A DNA stretch of 64,000 bases from Spirochaetales bacterium (GTDB lineage: Bacteria > Spirochaetota > Spirochaetia > JABEVK01). Below, piece after piece: positions 48,303 to 58,503 of the stretch (its first letter is position 1; each line of letters begins with the position of its first letter). The stretch is from contig CANJXC010000004.1 in the NCBI GenBank assembly GCA_947478845.1, forward strand, positions 62,001 to 126,000, read 5' to 3'. Below the pieces are notes generated by a model. The model had not been told where the DNA came from. It searched no databases and saw only the letters and a program-made list of their open reading frames with translations. A program made the position numbers and the translations under genes.

Positions 48303-49792
48303 AGTTTTCTCCACTTGACGCCCACAGAGGACGTGAGCTCCTTGGCTTCTTCGGGGCCAGCACTGCCTGCCTTGTATTGAGGTAGGGGCGACGGATCGTC
48401 GGCCCACCCTTGCAGGATGCGGGTGATAAAGGTCCAGCTGGCTTCAATTTCGTCGCGGCGTGTGTAGAGCGTCGAATCTCCAACCAGACAATCGAGAATC
48501 AGTCGTTCGTAGGCCTCAGGGGTGGCTTCTCCAAAGGTGTTGCCGTAAGCGAAGTCCATATTCACCGGACGCACCTGAGTCAGGTAACCAGGAATCTTGG
48601 CATTGATGCTGAAAGAAACTCCCTCATCGGGCTGAATGTGGATGACCAGTTGATTGTTGCCCCCGTCGGAAGCTTGGTTTTTAAAAATTTGCAGGGGAGG
48701 CTGCTTGAAGGTGACTGCCACCTCACTCATGCGCCGCGCCATGCTTTTGCCGACCCGGATAAAAACGGGAACACCTTCCCACCGCCAAGTGTCAAGAAAA
48801 AGCTTTAGCGCGACAAAGGTTTCTGTTTTGGAGGTCGGAGAGACACCGTCTTCCTGCAGGTAACCTTTGGCTGTCTTTCCCTGCGAGATTCCGGCAGAGT
48901 ACTGACCACGGACCGTGTACTTATTGACATCCTTGTGTGTGATGGGCCTCAAGCTGCGAAGAACTTTGACCTTTTCGGTTCGGATGGTATCTGGACTCAA
49001 ATCGTTGGGTGGCTCCATTAAAAGCAGGGTCATGATCTGGAAAATATGGTTCTGCACCATATCCCGCAAGGTACCCGATTTCTCGTAGTAATTTCCTCGG
49101 GTTCCCACTCCGATCGCTTCCGAAACCGTGATCTGAATGTTGTCGATGTAACGGTTATTCCACAAAGGCTCAAAAATGCCGTTGGCGAATCGTAGAACTA
49201 GGATGTTCTGTACCGTTTCCTTACCGATGTAATGATCTATCCGGTAGATCTGACTCTCTTCGAGCTGTGACGACAAGATGTCATTGAGCTCCCGTGCCGT
49301 GGCTAGATCGCGGCCAAAGGGTTTCTCCACAATGACACGGCTGTAGCCGCTTGGAGACTTGTTGAGGCCGGAAGCGCCAAGATTCCTGACGATGTTCTCA
49401 TAATCATCCGGAGGTGTAGACATGTAGTAGACTTTGTTGTCCCAGGCATTGACCACTTTTGCTAGGCGGGCATAGCCATCCGGGTCATCGAAAGTCGAAC
49501 TGACAAAGTCAAGCTTCTCGAGGAAAGCTTTCTTCTGGGCCTCAGGCACGTGGGCGTAGTGGCCGACGGCAAGCATCGACGCGGCCTCGGCCTGAAACGA
49601 TTCCTTAGTCCACGGACGGCGGGCGAAACCGACAACCTGAAACTGCGAAATGTTGCCCTTGAGGAACAAAGAAAAGAGGGCAGGCACAAGTTTCTTGCGC
49701 GTCAGATCTCCCGTCGCACCGAAAATGGTGATGACGAAGGGCGCAGGCTCTTTGGCAAACTGCAGCCCGTCTAGCAATGGGTTGGAAAACAT
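48299..49792 (-). CDS. zwf: Glucose-6-phosphate 1-dehydrogenase
   Basis: A 497-residue enzyme opening the oxidative pentose phosphate pathway, supplying NADPH. The coenzyme site is TIFGATGDLTRKKLVPALF near residue 24, and the catalytic signature is RIDHYIGKETVQN near residue 190. The C-terminal domain is complete. The ATG at 49792 lies six bases after a possible -10 box; GGAG is only two bases from the ATG, too close to act as a normal ribosome site. It forms an operon with opcA. Confidence 0.96.
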   Translation of the reverse strand: MFSNPLLDGLQFAKEPAPFVITIFGATGDLTRKKLVPALFSLFLKGNISQFQVVGFARRPWTKESFQAEAASMLAVGHYAHVPEAQKKAFLEKLDFVSSTFDDPDGYARLAKVVNAWDNKVYYMSTPPDDYENIVRNLGASGLNKSPSGYSRVIVEKPFGRDLATARELNDILSSQLEESQIYRIDHYIGKETVQNILVLRFANGIFEPLWNNRYIDNIQITVSEAIGVGTRGNYYEKSGTLRDMVQNHIFQIMTLLLMEPPNDLSPDTIRTEKVKVLRSLRPITHKDVNKYTVRGQYSAGISQGKTAKGYLQEDGVSPTSKTETFVALKLFLDTWRWEGVPVFIRVGKSMARRMSEVAVTFKQPPLQIFKNQASDGGNNQLVIHIQPDEGVSFSINAKIPGYLTQVRPVNMDFAYGNTFGEATPEAYERLILDCLVGDSTLYTRRDEIEASWTFITRILQGWADDPSPLPQYKAGSAGPEEAKELTSSVGVKWRKL

Positions 49793-49798
49793 AACTCC

Positions 49799-49827
49799 AA
49801 TTTAAAGGCAACGCCGGGGTTTTACAA
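49799..49827 (-). promoter_or_regulatory. zwf promoter, leaderless arrangement
   Basis: On the minus strand: TTGTAA (49822-49827), 17-base spacer, TAAATT (49799-49804), six bases to the zwf ATG. Its -35 box overlaps that of the divergent murI promoter, so the two should compete for polymerase. Confidence 0.45.
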
Positions 49828-49848
49828 GAGGAAAAAAAACCGTAAGAT
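49821..49848 (+). promoter_or_regulatory. murI promoter, leaderless arrangement
   Basis: TTTACA (49821-49826), 16-base spacer, TAAGAT (49843-49848), then six bases to the ATG at 49855. There is no Shine-Dalgarno site in range. Confidence 0.5.
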
Positions 49849-49854
49849 GTGTCA

Positions 49855-50682
49855 ATGGATTCCCGCCCCGTCGCCGTCATTGACTCCGGAATCGGTGGTC
49901 TTCCTTATCTTGCATGGCTGCGTGATCATCTGCCGTGCGAGACCCTTGTTTATGTGGCCGACCGCAAGAACTTCCCCTATGGCGAAAAGACTCCCGAACA
50001 GGTGCGTTCCGCCGTCGCTGATCTGGCCCAGAGATTGCAGACTGAGTGCGATCCAAAACTTCTGGTTGTTGCCTGCAATACGGCATCGGTGCTTGCGTTG
50101 GAGCACTTGAGAGCAGTGTTTCCCGGTCCTGTGGTAGGCGTTGTGCCCGCGGTGAAGACCTCGGCTGCCATGACTCGAAACGGCCACATTGGCGTGTTGG
50201 CAACTCAGCGCACCATCGACGGTGGCTACCTCGAACACTTGGTGCAAGAGTTCTGCCCCGGCAAGTCCGTGGCGACCTGGGCAGCTCCAGACCTCGTTAC
50301 CCTGGTCGAAAATGACTTTTTGCAACCGGATGCCGTGGGGAGAGCCGCTGTTCTAACTTCTTGGGCGAACATAATCCAATCCCAAGGGGCCGATACAGTC
50401 GTGTTAGGGTGCACCCATTTTCTCTATGTGACCGACGAGCTTTCTCGGCTGCTCGGGACCGAAGTAGTTTTGCTCGACAGTCGCGACGGGGTTGGAAAGC
50501 GGGTGCTTAAATTGTTGGTCGAAGGAAGTTTGGAAGCCCAGTCGCCGGGAGAATCCCGGTTGTATTTCACTTCTGATCGGCGGTGGAACCCACAGGAATT
50601 GTTCGGGCATGAACGCAAGTTCAAGCACTTTGCGCTCCAATTCGGACTGAGCTACGGCGGCCCCTGGAGCGACAGTTTTTGA
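49855..50682 (+). CDS. murI: Glutamate racemase
   Basis: A protein of 275 residues that makes D-glutamate for peptidoglycan. Its start region is VAVIDSGIGG, the two catalytic cysteines are in VACNTAS and LGCTHFLY, and the NFPYG substrate loop is present. I prefer the ATG at 49855, which fits the leaderless promoter; a GTG six bases earlier is in frame. It heads a long group (rsgA, mutS2, two exported proteins, uvrA, lptD). Its stop overlaps rsgA (TTGA). Confidence 0.95.
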   Translation: MDSRPVAVIDSGIGGLPYLAWLRDHLPCETLVYVADRKNFPYGEKTPEQVRSAVADLAQRLQTECDPKLLVVACNTASVLALEHLRAVFPGPVVGVVPAVKTSAAMTRNGHIGVLATQRTIDGGYLEHLVQEFCPGKSVATWAAPDLVTLVENDFLQPDAVGRAAVLTSWANIIQSQGADTVVLGCTHFLYVTDELSRLLGTEVVLLDSRDGVGKRVLKLLVEGSLEAQSPGESRLYFTSDRRWNPQELFGHERKFKHFALQFGLSYGGPWSDSF

Positions 50683-51617
50683 GAGGAACCATCTACTGGG
50701 GCATCAACAACATCTTTGCCGTACGCGGCGAAGGTGATCAGGAAAGTCTGCCACTTTGGGAATGCCGCCTGAAGGGCAAGGTGCTAAAGGATGTGGAAGA
50801 TGAGTACAATCCACTGTCTCCAGGCGACCAAGTAGACTTCGAACCCGACACCGACCACCGTGGAAAGGGAATGATTTCGGCCCGGCGGCCGAGGGTCAAC
50901 GCCTACTCCCGTTGGAACAAAAAACGTAGTAGTCCTCAGACTCTGGCGGCAAACTTAGACCTGCTGGTGCTTGTAACCTCTCCGCTGTCACCGCCTTTCC
51001 GACCCAGGTTTCTTGACCGGGCATTGCTGATGGCCGGCAGAGAGGATCTACCAGCGCTTATAGTGGTCAACAAGTGCGATCAGGGAATCTCCGAGGATAC
51101 GGAGGACCGACTGGCCGTTTATCAGGACCTTGGTTATGACGTTCACTTGTGTTCGGTGGTCAGCGGAGAAGGCGTTTCAGAACTCAAGGAACAGCTTAGC
51201 GGCCTCACCAGCGCTCTGGTCGGGCAATCGGGGGTTGGAAAATCGAGCTTGCTGAATAGGCTTCACGTAGACTCCCGCCAGAAAGTGGGCGAATTGTCGA
51301 CAAAACACAACCGTGGTAACCACACCACCAATTTTAGCCTGTATTTTCCTTGGTTAACAGGGGGTGGCGGGGTGATCGATACTCCTGGAGTCAGGGAACT
51401 GGAAGTATTTGGCATCCAAGCGTCGCAGCTGGCGTTTTCTTGGCCCGAGTTCCGGCCGTATCTCGGCCAATGCGGTTTCAACTTGTGTTCACACACCCAG
51501 GAGCCCGGATGCGCAGTACTCAAGGCACTGGAATCAGGCATCATTCACCCCGACCGTTGGGACAATTACGCCAAGCTTTACCAGGAGCTGGCTGAGGCGG
51601 AGCGGCAATGGACCTGA
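50679..51617 (+). CDS. rsgA: Ribosome small-subunit GTPase RsgA
   Basis: A 312-residue circularly permuted GTPase that checks 30S maturation. An N-terminal OB domain (about 1-75) is followed by G4 VVNKCDQ, then G1 GQSGVGKSSLLNRL and G3 DTPGVRE, the permuted order typical of RsgA. The C-terminal zinc site is CGFNLCSHTQEPGC. The start is a TTG overlapping the murI stop (TTGA). It overlaps mutS2 by ten bases. Confidence 0.95.
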   Translation: MRGTIYWGINNIFAVRGEGDQESLPLWECRLKGKVLKDVEDEYNPLSPGDQVDFEPDTDHRGKGMISARRPRVNAYSRWNKKRSSPQTLAANLDLLVLVTSPLSPPFRPRFLDRALLMAGREDLPALIVVNKCDQGISEDTEDRLAVYQDLGYDVHLCSVVSGEGVSELKEQLSGLTSALVGQSGVGKSSLLNRLHVDSRQKVGELSTKHNRGNHTTNFSLYFPWLTGGGGVIDTPGVRELEVFGIQASQLAFSWPEFRPYLGQCGFNLCSHTQEPGCAVLKALESGIIHPDRWDNYAKLYQELAEAERQWT

Positions 51618-53983
51618 CCACTTTTCAGACCCTAGAGTTTTCCCGGATTTTAGCCCAGGTTTGCGAGCGATGCATGACCGCAGAGGCGTCGGATGCTCTC
51701 CACCTGGAGCCGATTCTGACCAAACGGCAGCCGCTCCAGATTCTCCAAGACGAAGTTCGTCCGTTCTTGAATCTCTTGGTGCGATCAGGAGAATTACCGA
51801 TTTCCGACTTTCCTCCCGTAGCGGTAGCTCTCGACCGGTGTGCTCCCGAAGGAAGCACGCTTGAGGGTCCCGATTTGAAGGCTTTGGCCCGCTACCTCAC
51901 CTCGGTCTCGGCGTGGAAACGGTTTCTGGCGACCCAGGAAGAGCCAGAACTTTCAGTTTGGGCCCTGAGGTTGGGCGACCACTCGAAACTTGCCCAGTCC
52001 ATTCACCGAGTTCTCGACGCAACCGGTCAGGTGATTGAGGAAGCTGTCCCGGCCCTGGTGCATCTTCGAGGGGAAATCTCACGCTCGAGAAACGATATCG
52101 ACCAGACAGCCAAGGGGTTTCTTCGCGATGCACAGCAACACGACCTTTGGCAGGATTCTCAACCTACGCAAAAGGATGGCCGGACTGTCCTTCCGCTGAA
52201 AAGTAACTTCAAGGGACGTATTCCTGCCATCGTTCACGAGGCCTCTTCCTCGGGTGCCACACTGTTTATTGAGCCCTATGAGCTGGTCGAAAAAAACAAC
52301 CGGCTGGTAGAAAATCAGGCTGCTTGGAAGGTCGAGCTTCTGCGCTTGTTCCGCCAACTTTCTGCCGAGGTGAGAGAGCACCGCGAGGAGCTTCGCAACA
52401 CGGTAGCAAACCTAACCTGGCTCGATCGGCTACTCGCCCGGGCGCGGTGGGGTCACGGTCATCAGGGCGAGTTTCCTCAGCTAGCTTTGCAAAACCAGGG
52501 ATGGCAACTGCTTCAGGCACGGCATCCTTTATTGGGAAACCAGGCAGTTCCCATCGATCTGGCGATGCCCGAGGGCACATCGGTGCTGCTGGTTTCCGGT
52601 CCGAACACGGGAGGAAAGACGGTGACGCTCAAGACTGTTGGCTTGTTGAGTCTCCTCCACCAGTTCGGTTTGCCCTTGCCTGCCGCCCCCGAGAGCCGCT
52701 TGCCCCTTTGGGATGCCATTTTCACCGACGTGGGCGACCACCAATCGCTCGATCAGGCGCTCTCCACTTTTTCGAGCCACATGAACAGAATGGCCACCAT
52801 TGTCCGTGGGACAACGGGAGATTCGTTGGTCCTTCTCGATGAAATGGCCAGTGGAACCGATCCCCAGGAAGGGGGAGCTTTAGGGATGAGTTTTCTGGAC
52901 CACTTTCTCGAGCTCGGTGCGACTGTACTGGGCACAACCCATCACGGAGCTCTCAAGAACTATGCCTTTACGCGGCCCCGAGTGAAGAACGCGGCCGTGG
53001 AGTTTGACGCCACGCAAAACCGACCCACTTACCGGATTTTGCCTGACGTCCCCGGAACATCCTTCGCCTTGGAAACGGCACAACGGGTAGGCATACCTCA
53101 GAACTTGGTGGACCGGGCGAGGCAAATCCTCGAAGGCGGCGAAACCGACGTTGCCAGGGTGATCACCACTCTTCGGGACAAACAAAAGGAAATCCAAGTT
53201 CGGGAAAAAGAACTCGCAGCGAGGGAACAGAGTTTTCAGGATACCCGGCGCAAAACTGACCTTCAGGTACTCAAACTCCGACAGCGGGAGGCCGAACTGA
53301 AGCAGGCCGGGCTTGGAGAGGTGAATCGCTTCCTTGTCGAAAGCCGCAAAGGGTTTGAGAGACTCGTCAAAGATATCCGAGAAGGAGAGCTTTCGACACA
53401 GAAGATTAAGGAAGTCCGGCAGTTTCTGGCCGAGGCGGAAGGCCGTATGGTGGCCGAGACTGAGCAACTCAAGGCTCAGCAGGCGGAAGAAGCTCAGACC
53501 GAGTCTACGGTTGAGGTCGATTCCAAGCCTCCGCAGCTCTGGCAACCGGGTCAGTCGGTATCGGTTGACCCGGATCATCGTCAAGGAAAGCTGGTGCGCA
53601 AAGCAGGGAAGTCCAATTGGGTGGTCGCGGTGGGTCAGATTAACCTTACCGTAGATGTCCGGCAGCTGAGGGCCCTTCGGCAAACCATCCTTCCACACCG
53701 AAAAGTCGAGATCTTCACCTCCGGGGTCGGTGGTAATGAGCCTGCTGTATTCTCCTTGGACCTGAGGGGGCAGAGGCTTCAGGAAGCATTGGACCGCCTG
53801 CAAAAGCAGGTAGACCTGGCATTGCTTGCAGGTCTCAATGAGTTTTCAATTATCCATGGTCTAGGGGAAGGGGTGCTTCAAAAAGGAGTTCAGGATTACC
53901 TGCGAGGTCGTTCTGATGTCAAAAAGTTCTTTTTCTCCCATCCGGAGGAGGGTGGCTTTGGAAAGACGATTGTCCAGTTATAG
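51608..53983 (+). CDS. mutS2: MutS2 (RqcU-type) ATPase with Smr domain
   Basis: A 791-residue member of MutS family 2. It lacks the mismatch-recognition domain of MutS. The core has Walker A SGPNTGGKT near residue 330, Walker B VLLDEMASGTDPQEGGALG and GTTHHGALK. A long charged coiled coil lies at about 510-630, and the C-terminal Smr nuclease domain has LDLRGQRLQEAL and the IHGLGEGVL loop. MutS2 suppresses recombination or acts on collided ribosomes. The ATG lies inside the end of rsgA. The tail overlaps the next gene. Confidence 0.95.
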   Translation: MDLTTFQTLEFSRILAQVCERCMTAEASDALHLEPILTKRQPLQILQDEVRPFLNLLVRSGELPISDFPPVAVALDRCAPEGSTLEGPDLKALARYLTSVSAWKRFLATQEEPELSVWALRLGDHSKLAQSIHRVLDATGQVIEEAVPALVHLRGEISRSRNDIDQTAKGFLRDAQQHDLWQDSQPTQKDGRTVLPLKSNFKGRIPAIVHEASSSGATLFIEPYELVEKNNRLVENQAAWKVELLRLFRQLSAEVREHREELRNTVANLTWLDRLLARARWGHGHQGEFPQLALQNQGWQLLQARHPLLGNQAVPIDLAMPEGTSVLLVSGPNTGGKTVTLKTVGLLSLLHQFGLPLPAAPESRLPLWDAIFTDVGDHQSLDQALSTFSSHMNRMATIVRGTTGDSLVLLDEMASGTDPQEGGALGMSFLDHFLELGATVLGTTHHGALKNYAFTRPRVKNAAVEFDATQNRPTYRILPDVPGTSFALETAQRVGIPQNLVDRARQILEGGETDVARVITTLRDKQKEIQVREKELAAREQSFQDTRRKTDLQVLKLRQREAELKQAGLGEVNRFLVESRKGFERLVKDIREGELSTQKIKEVRQFLAEAEGRMVAETEQLKAQQAEEAQTESTVEVDSKPPQLWQPGQSVSVDPDHRQGKLVRKAGKSNWVVAVGQINLTVDVRQLRALRQTILPHRKVEIFTSGVGGNEPAVFSLDLRGQRLQEALDRLQKQVDLALLAGLNEFSIIHGLGEGVLQKGVQDYLRGRSDVKKFFFSHPEEGGFGKTIVQL

Positions 53984-54536
53984 ACTGCTTCTTCTGTTTC
54001 CGCTCTTTCTGTTGTTCGCCTCGTGTCTAGAACTCAAGCTCACCATCAGCTTCCGGACTGAAACAGCCGGTACCGTGAGTCTTGAAGCTCTGCAATATCG
54101 CATGGCAAAGAGCCTTAATTGGGAAAATCTCGCTCTTGCGACAACCCGCGAAGGATGGACTCAGGTCGTGGCGCAAGTTCCCGGGTCATCGCTGACGAGT
54201 TTTGAACTGATTCCCGATGATTTAGGGACTCGGACAAAAACCGTGGTATCCTTTACTTCCATCAGGGCCTTGGAAAGCCTTTTTGTGATTTATAAGCAAA
54301 AACTTACCATCCTTCAGGATGCGCAGGGAAAATATAACCTGCTTCTTCAGCCTCAGGTCCCAAAACTTAATTTTGCTGCCGTCGATACCCGTAAACTGTG
54401 GATAGATCTGTGGGGAGACAGCACCTGGAAGTTCGTCGTCCAACCGCCTGGAAACGCCACCGGGAAGGTTTTCACGTTGGCACTCCGTGACTTGGCCGCC
54501 GAGAAGGCCCCGGGCGAGTGGAAGACCTCATGGTGA
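53958..54536 (+). CDS. Small lipoprotein of unknown function
   Basis: From the TTG at 53958, which has GGAGGAG seven bases upstream, the protein has 192 residues: MERRLSSYRLLLLFPLFLLFASC, a lipoprotein signal with lipidated Cys23, then mixed alpha/beta sequence starting LELKLTISFRTETAG. The 26-base overlap with mutS2 is moderate; an ATG at 53916 would overlap by 68 bases and put a polar stretch before the signal. The family is not recognised. Possible starts also include a GTG at 53952. Confidence 0.7.
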   Translation: MERRLSSYRLLLLFPLFLLFASCLELKLTISFRTETAGTVSLEALQYRMAKSLNWENLALATTREGWTQVVAQVPGSSLTSFELIPDDLGTRTKTVVSFTSIRALESLFVIYKQKLTILQDAQGKYNLLLQPQVPKLNFAAVDTRKLWIDLWGDSTWKFVVQPPGNATGKVFTLALRDLAAEKAPGEWKTSW

Positions 54537-55654
54537 GAGCTTCAGTCTGGTTTTTCGCCTTGACCACGAGGGGCCTTCGGGCTATCGTCACACCTGAAAT
54601 GGTTCTCCTTCGGGCACCCCTGCAGACCCTTCTTTTTGTGCTCTGCCTCATGGTTCCGCTGGCAGGACAGGTCCCTTCAGAACCGGCGAGTTTACCCTCT
54701 TGGGTGCTTCTGGGCTTGGGCAAAAGGATGGCCGAGCAACACCTCTATGGCGATGCCATGGTGTCTCTCCGCAAGTCCGTAGACCGCAGGGGAGTTTTCC
54801 CAGAAGCCGAGGTGCAGTTGGCCACCATAGCAGGCCTGAATGGGAATCCAGCCCTGCAGGAATCACTTCTCGAGAAGGCGCTCTCTGAAGCCGGACTGTT
54901 GCAGGTCACCGACGACCGCTACACCATTTTGTATGCTCTGGCTGACCTCCGACTCAAAACAGAGGTATTGTCGGGAAAACTCAAGGGAGCTCAAGCGCTG
55001 GAAACCTGGAGGGAAATTCTTCAGGACGACAAAGTTTACCAAAAGGTGCAGGATTCTGGTGGACTGGAAGGTTATTTTCGTGCCCTCATGGCCACACCAA
55101 GCCCCATTTCTCTGAAGACTTCTCCTTCGCCGGGCCTCGCAGAGACCTTCTTTGGACTCAACCGTGTCCTGTACCTGTACCGACATCCGCTCACCTTTTC
55201 GTTGAAAGCCCATCAGAACATTGCGGCAGTTTCCCTTGAAAACAAGGCCTACAAAGTGGCAGCGGCAGAATCCCTTTTTGCGTTCACTGGCATCCTAAGC
55301 ACTGTCATCGAAGAAGTGAAAGTTTTTCATCCCGACTACGTGTTTCGTGATTTGAAAGAGTTTTTCGTTGACAGCAATTCACCAGTCTACCTTGGTAAAC
55401 CCATCGGTGCAGGCGAGAGCACCGGCCAACCCGGTGGACCAAACCCTGGTTGGCTGATTCGCTACCAGCCCGTATGGGACTATCTGCGTACGGCAGGGAC
55501 CCGGCAAACTCTTGAAACCTTGGCTGGGGCTCTTGACGGACTGGCTAAGCAGGAAAAAACCGGTGAGCGTGACAAGAGCCTACGTCCGGCCTCCGAAGTC
55601 GCTGCGGAGGTCCGACAGTGGCAAAAGATCCTCATTAATCTCGGCGTCAGGTAG
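54530..55654 (+). CDS. Exported helical (TPR-like) protein of unknown function
   Basis: A 374-residue protein. Its membrane-spanning signal ([22 protein letters not shown]) lies about 25 residues in, so the true start may be the ATG at 54599; the ATG at 54530, overlapping the previous gene by seven bases, fits the coupled layout. A GTG at 54533 (overlap GTGA) is a third choice. The exported part is helical with TPR-like repeats ([34 protein letters not shown]). I do not recognise a family. It lies four bases before uvrA. Confidence 0.65.
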   Translation: MVRASVWFFALTTRGLRAIVTPEMVLLRAPLQTLLFVLCLMVPLAGQVPSEPASLPSWVLLGLGKRMAEQHLYGDAMVSLRKSVDRRGVFPEAEVQLATIAGLNGNPALQESLLEKALSEAGLLQVTDDRYTILYALADLRLKTEVLSGKLKGAQALETWREILQDDKVYQKVQDSGGLEGYFRALMATPSPISLKTSPSPGLAETFFGLNRVLYLYRHPLTFSLKAHQNIAAVSLENKAYKVAAAESLFAFTGILSTVIEEVKVFHPDYVFRDLKEFFVDSNSPVYLGKPIGAGESTGQPGGPNPGWLIRYQPVWDYLRTAGTRQTLETLAGALDGLAKQEKTGERDKSLRPASEVAAEVRQWQKILINLGVR

Positions 55655-55658
55655 GCCC

Positions 55659-58493
55659 ATGGACAAGCTGATCATCAAAGGTGCTCGCGAGCACAACCTC
55701 AAGAACATCGATTTGGAACTTCCGAGGGATAAACTCATCGTTATTTCGGGTAAAAGTGGCTCAGGCAAGTCTTCGCTGGCCTTCGATACCATTTTTGCTG
55801 AAGGGCAAAGACGCTATGTGGAAAGTCTTTCCGCCTACGCGCGACAATTTCTCGGTCGCCTCGACAAGCCCGATGTTGATTATATTGAGGGGTTGTCTCC
55901 TGCCATCTCCATCGAGCAGAAGACTACCCATCGCAACCCTCGCTCTACAGTTGGAACGGTGACCGAAATTTATGACTACTACCGCCTGTTGTACGCGCGG
56001 ATTGGTCGCCCCCAGTGTCCCGAATGCGGTCGTCCCATCGAAAAAAAATCGGTTGACCAGATTATCGACGCTGTTGCTGGCCTTGGAGGGGGAGCTAAGC
56101 TTAGCATCCTTTCGCCCGTAATTCGCGGGAAAAAAGGGGAGCACCACAAGATTCTCGAAGACGCACGCAGGCTTGGCTATCAGCGCGCAAGGATCGATGG
56201 TGAACTCCGCAGCCTCGAAGACGCCATCGAACTAGACAAAAAAAAGAAACATTCCATTGAAGTCATCGTCGACCGTCTGGTCTATGACCCCGAAACTCGG
56301 GGTAGGCTTTCGGAAGCTGTAGAGTCTGCCTTGTCCATGGCCGAAGGGCAGATTCTTGTCCTCGAAAACGGAACTGACGGGGAAAAAGAGCACTTTTATT
56401 CCGAGAAAGGGAGTTGCCCGGTTCATACGGAGATCGGTTTTCCCGACCTCGAGCCTCGATTGTTTTCGTTCAACAATCCCTTTGGCGCCTGCTCAGCTTG
56501 TAGCGGTCTCGGCGTTACCATGGAGTTTGATGCCGATCTGATCATGCCCGATAAGCGGCTGAGTTTCAACGAAGGTGGAGTTGTACCGTACAACCCGGAA
56601 GCAAACTGGCACCGCTCTTGGTTTGAGGCGCTGGCACGCAACCTGCAGTTTAGCCTCGATACTCCACTGCAAGACCTACCGTCTCTCGTGCTTCAGGCCA
56701 TGCTTCATGGGACCGAGAAGGCCATTGATGTGGTCTACCAGAATACCTCCGGTACGGGGAAGTTTGAGTACACCAGCCAATTCAAAGGCATCCTCAAAGA
56801 CCTGCGTCGTCGTTACCTGGAAAGTACCAGTGATGGTATCAAAACTTGGCTAGAAAAGTTCATGGTGCAAAAGCCCTGTGAAACCTGTGCTGGAAGGCGA
56901 CTGAAACCTGAGGCCCTCTCCGTCTTTGTCGGTGGGACCAACATCCATGACTTGAGCCAGAAGACGGTGGCAGATACCCTACTTTTCCTCGGCGCCTTGG
57001 AACTCACAGAAAATGAAACCAAAATCGTCGACCAGGTGTTCAAGGAAATTAAGGCACGCCTGGGGTTCCTTGCCAGTGTAGGTCTGGACTACCTCAGTCT
57101 CGAGCGGAAGGCAGGGACGCTTTCCGGCGGAGAGGCCCAGCGCATCCGTCTGGCAACGCAGATCGGCAGCCAGTTAGTCGGTGTTCTCTACATCCTGGAT
57201 GAGCCAACCATTGGCCTGCACCAACGAGACAATGAACGCCTGATTGAAACTCTAAAACACCTTCGGGACATCGGCAACACACTCATCGTGGTAGAACATG
57301 ACGAGCAGACAATTCGCACGGCCGACTACATAGTCGATCTGGGACCTGGAAGTGGAGTTCATGGTGGCTATGTTATTGCTGAAGGCACGGTAGAAGAAAT
57401 CCTTGCAAACCCTAACTCAATAACAGGACAGTATTTGACTGGTGCTATTCGAATCGAGGCCAGATCTTCCCGTAGGGCTGGTACGGGCGAGTGGCTAAAG
57501 CTGGAAGGAGCCCGTGAGCACAACCTGAAGGGCATCGACGTGGAGTTTCCGGTGGGGGCGCTCTCGGCCATAACGGGGGTGTCTGGTTCTGGCAAGTCCA
57601 CGCTCATGAGCGATATCCTCTACCCCGCACTCATCAATCAGTTGACGCGTGAGACACCCCTAGCCGTGGGGGCCCACAGTAGCCTGAAGGGCATCATGAA
57701 CTTCGACAAGGTCATTGCCATCGACCAGAGCCCTATTGGTCGCACCCCAAGGTCGAATCCGGCCACCTACATCGGGGTATTCGGCGCCGTCCGAGACCTC
57801 TACGCCACGCTGCCAGAGTCGAAGGCCCGTGGCTACAAGCCCGGACGTTTCAGCTTCAATGTCAAAGGTGGGCGCTGCGAGAACTGCCAGGGGGACGGTT
57901 CCATACAGATTGAGATGCATTTCCTTCCCGATGTCTACGTCACCTGCGATGTCTGTCACGGCCGGCGGTTTAACAGAGAGACCCTGGAAGTCCGCTACAA
58001 AGGGAAAAACATCCACGAGGTGCTCGAGATGCCCGTCGACGAAGCGGCGGAGTTTTTCATGGGTATCACCCCAATTGCTCATAAATTGCGAACCCTCCAA
58101 TCCGTTGGTCTTGGCTATATCAAGTTGGGGCAGTCGGCACTCACCCTTTCTGGCGGGGAAGCTCAGCGGGTCAAGTTGTCCCTCGAACTCTCCAAGCGTA
58201 GCACTGGGAAGACGGTTTATGTGATTGACGAACCCACCACGGGTCTCCATTTTGCGGATGTGAAACAGCTCATAGAAGTTCTGCAGCGACTGGTCGATCT
58301 CGGCAACACGGTGATTTTGATCGAGCACAACCTTGATGTCATCAAACAATCCGATTGGATTGTCGACCTCGGGCCCGAGGGTGGCGCTAGGGGAGGGCAG
58401 GTCGTTGTTATGGGGACTCCCGAAGCTGTGGCGGCCCACGAAACCTCCCACACGGGCCGTTTCCTTCGGGAACTGCTGCGCGGTCGGCCCTAA
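55659..58493 (+). CDS. uvrA: Excinuclease ABC subunit A
   Basis: A 944-residue damage sensor of nucleotide excision repair. It has two ABC modules: the first with [26 protein letters not shown] near residue 32 and [16 protein letters not shown], the second with [15 protein letters not shown] near residue 643 and [18 protein letters not shown]. Zinc sites include CPECGRPI, the [14 protein letters not shown] region and [29 protein letters not shown]. The ATG at 55659 gives the normal [17 protein letters not shown]; the longer frame from 55512 is not used. Confidence 0.97.
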   Translation: MDKLIIKGAREHNLKNIDLELPRDKLIVISGKSGSGKSSLAFDTIFAEGQRRYVESLSAYARQFLGRLDKPDVDYIEGLSPAISIEQKTTHRNPRSTVGTVTEIYDYYRLLYARIGRPQCPECGRPIEKKSVDQIIDAVAGLGGGAKLSILSPVIRGKKGEHHKILEDARRLGYQRARIDGELRSLEDAIELDKKKKHSIEVIVDRLVYDPETRGRLSEAVESALSMAEGQILVLENGTDGEKEHFYSEKGSCPVHTEIGFPDLEPRLFSFNNPFGACSACSGLGVTMEFDADLIMPDKRLSFNEGGVVPYNPEANWHRSWFEALARNLQFSLDTPLQDLPSLVLQAMLHGTEKAIDVVYQNTSGTGKFEYTSQFKGILKDLRRRYLESTSDGIKTWLEKFMVQKPCETCAGRRLKPEALSVFVGGTNIHDLSQKTVADTLLFLGALELTENETKIVDQVFKEIKARLGFLASVGLDYLSLERKAGTLSGGEAQRIRLATQIGSQLVGVLYILDEPTIGLHQRDNERLIETLKHLRDIGNTLIVVEHDEQTIRTADYIVDLGPGSGVHGGYVIAEGTVEEILANPNSITGQYLTGAIRIEARSSRRAGTGEWLKLEGAREHNLKGIDVEFPVGALSAITGVSGSGKSTLMSDILYPALINQLTRETPLAVGAHSSLKGIMNFDKVIAIDQSPIGRTPRSNPATYIGVFGAVRDLYATLPESKARGYKPGRFSFNVKGGRCENCQGDGSIQIEMHFLPDVYVTCDVCHGRRFNRETLEVRYKGKNIHEVLEMPVDEAAEFFMGITPIAHKLRTLQSVGLGYIKLGQSALTLSGGEAQRVKLSLELSKRSTGKTVYVIDEPTTGLHFADVKQLIEVLQRLVDLGNTVILIEHNLDVIKQSDWIVDLGPEGGARGGQVVVMGTPEAVAAHETSHTGRFLRELLRGRP

Positions 58494-58503
58494 AGGCGGA
58501 CTT

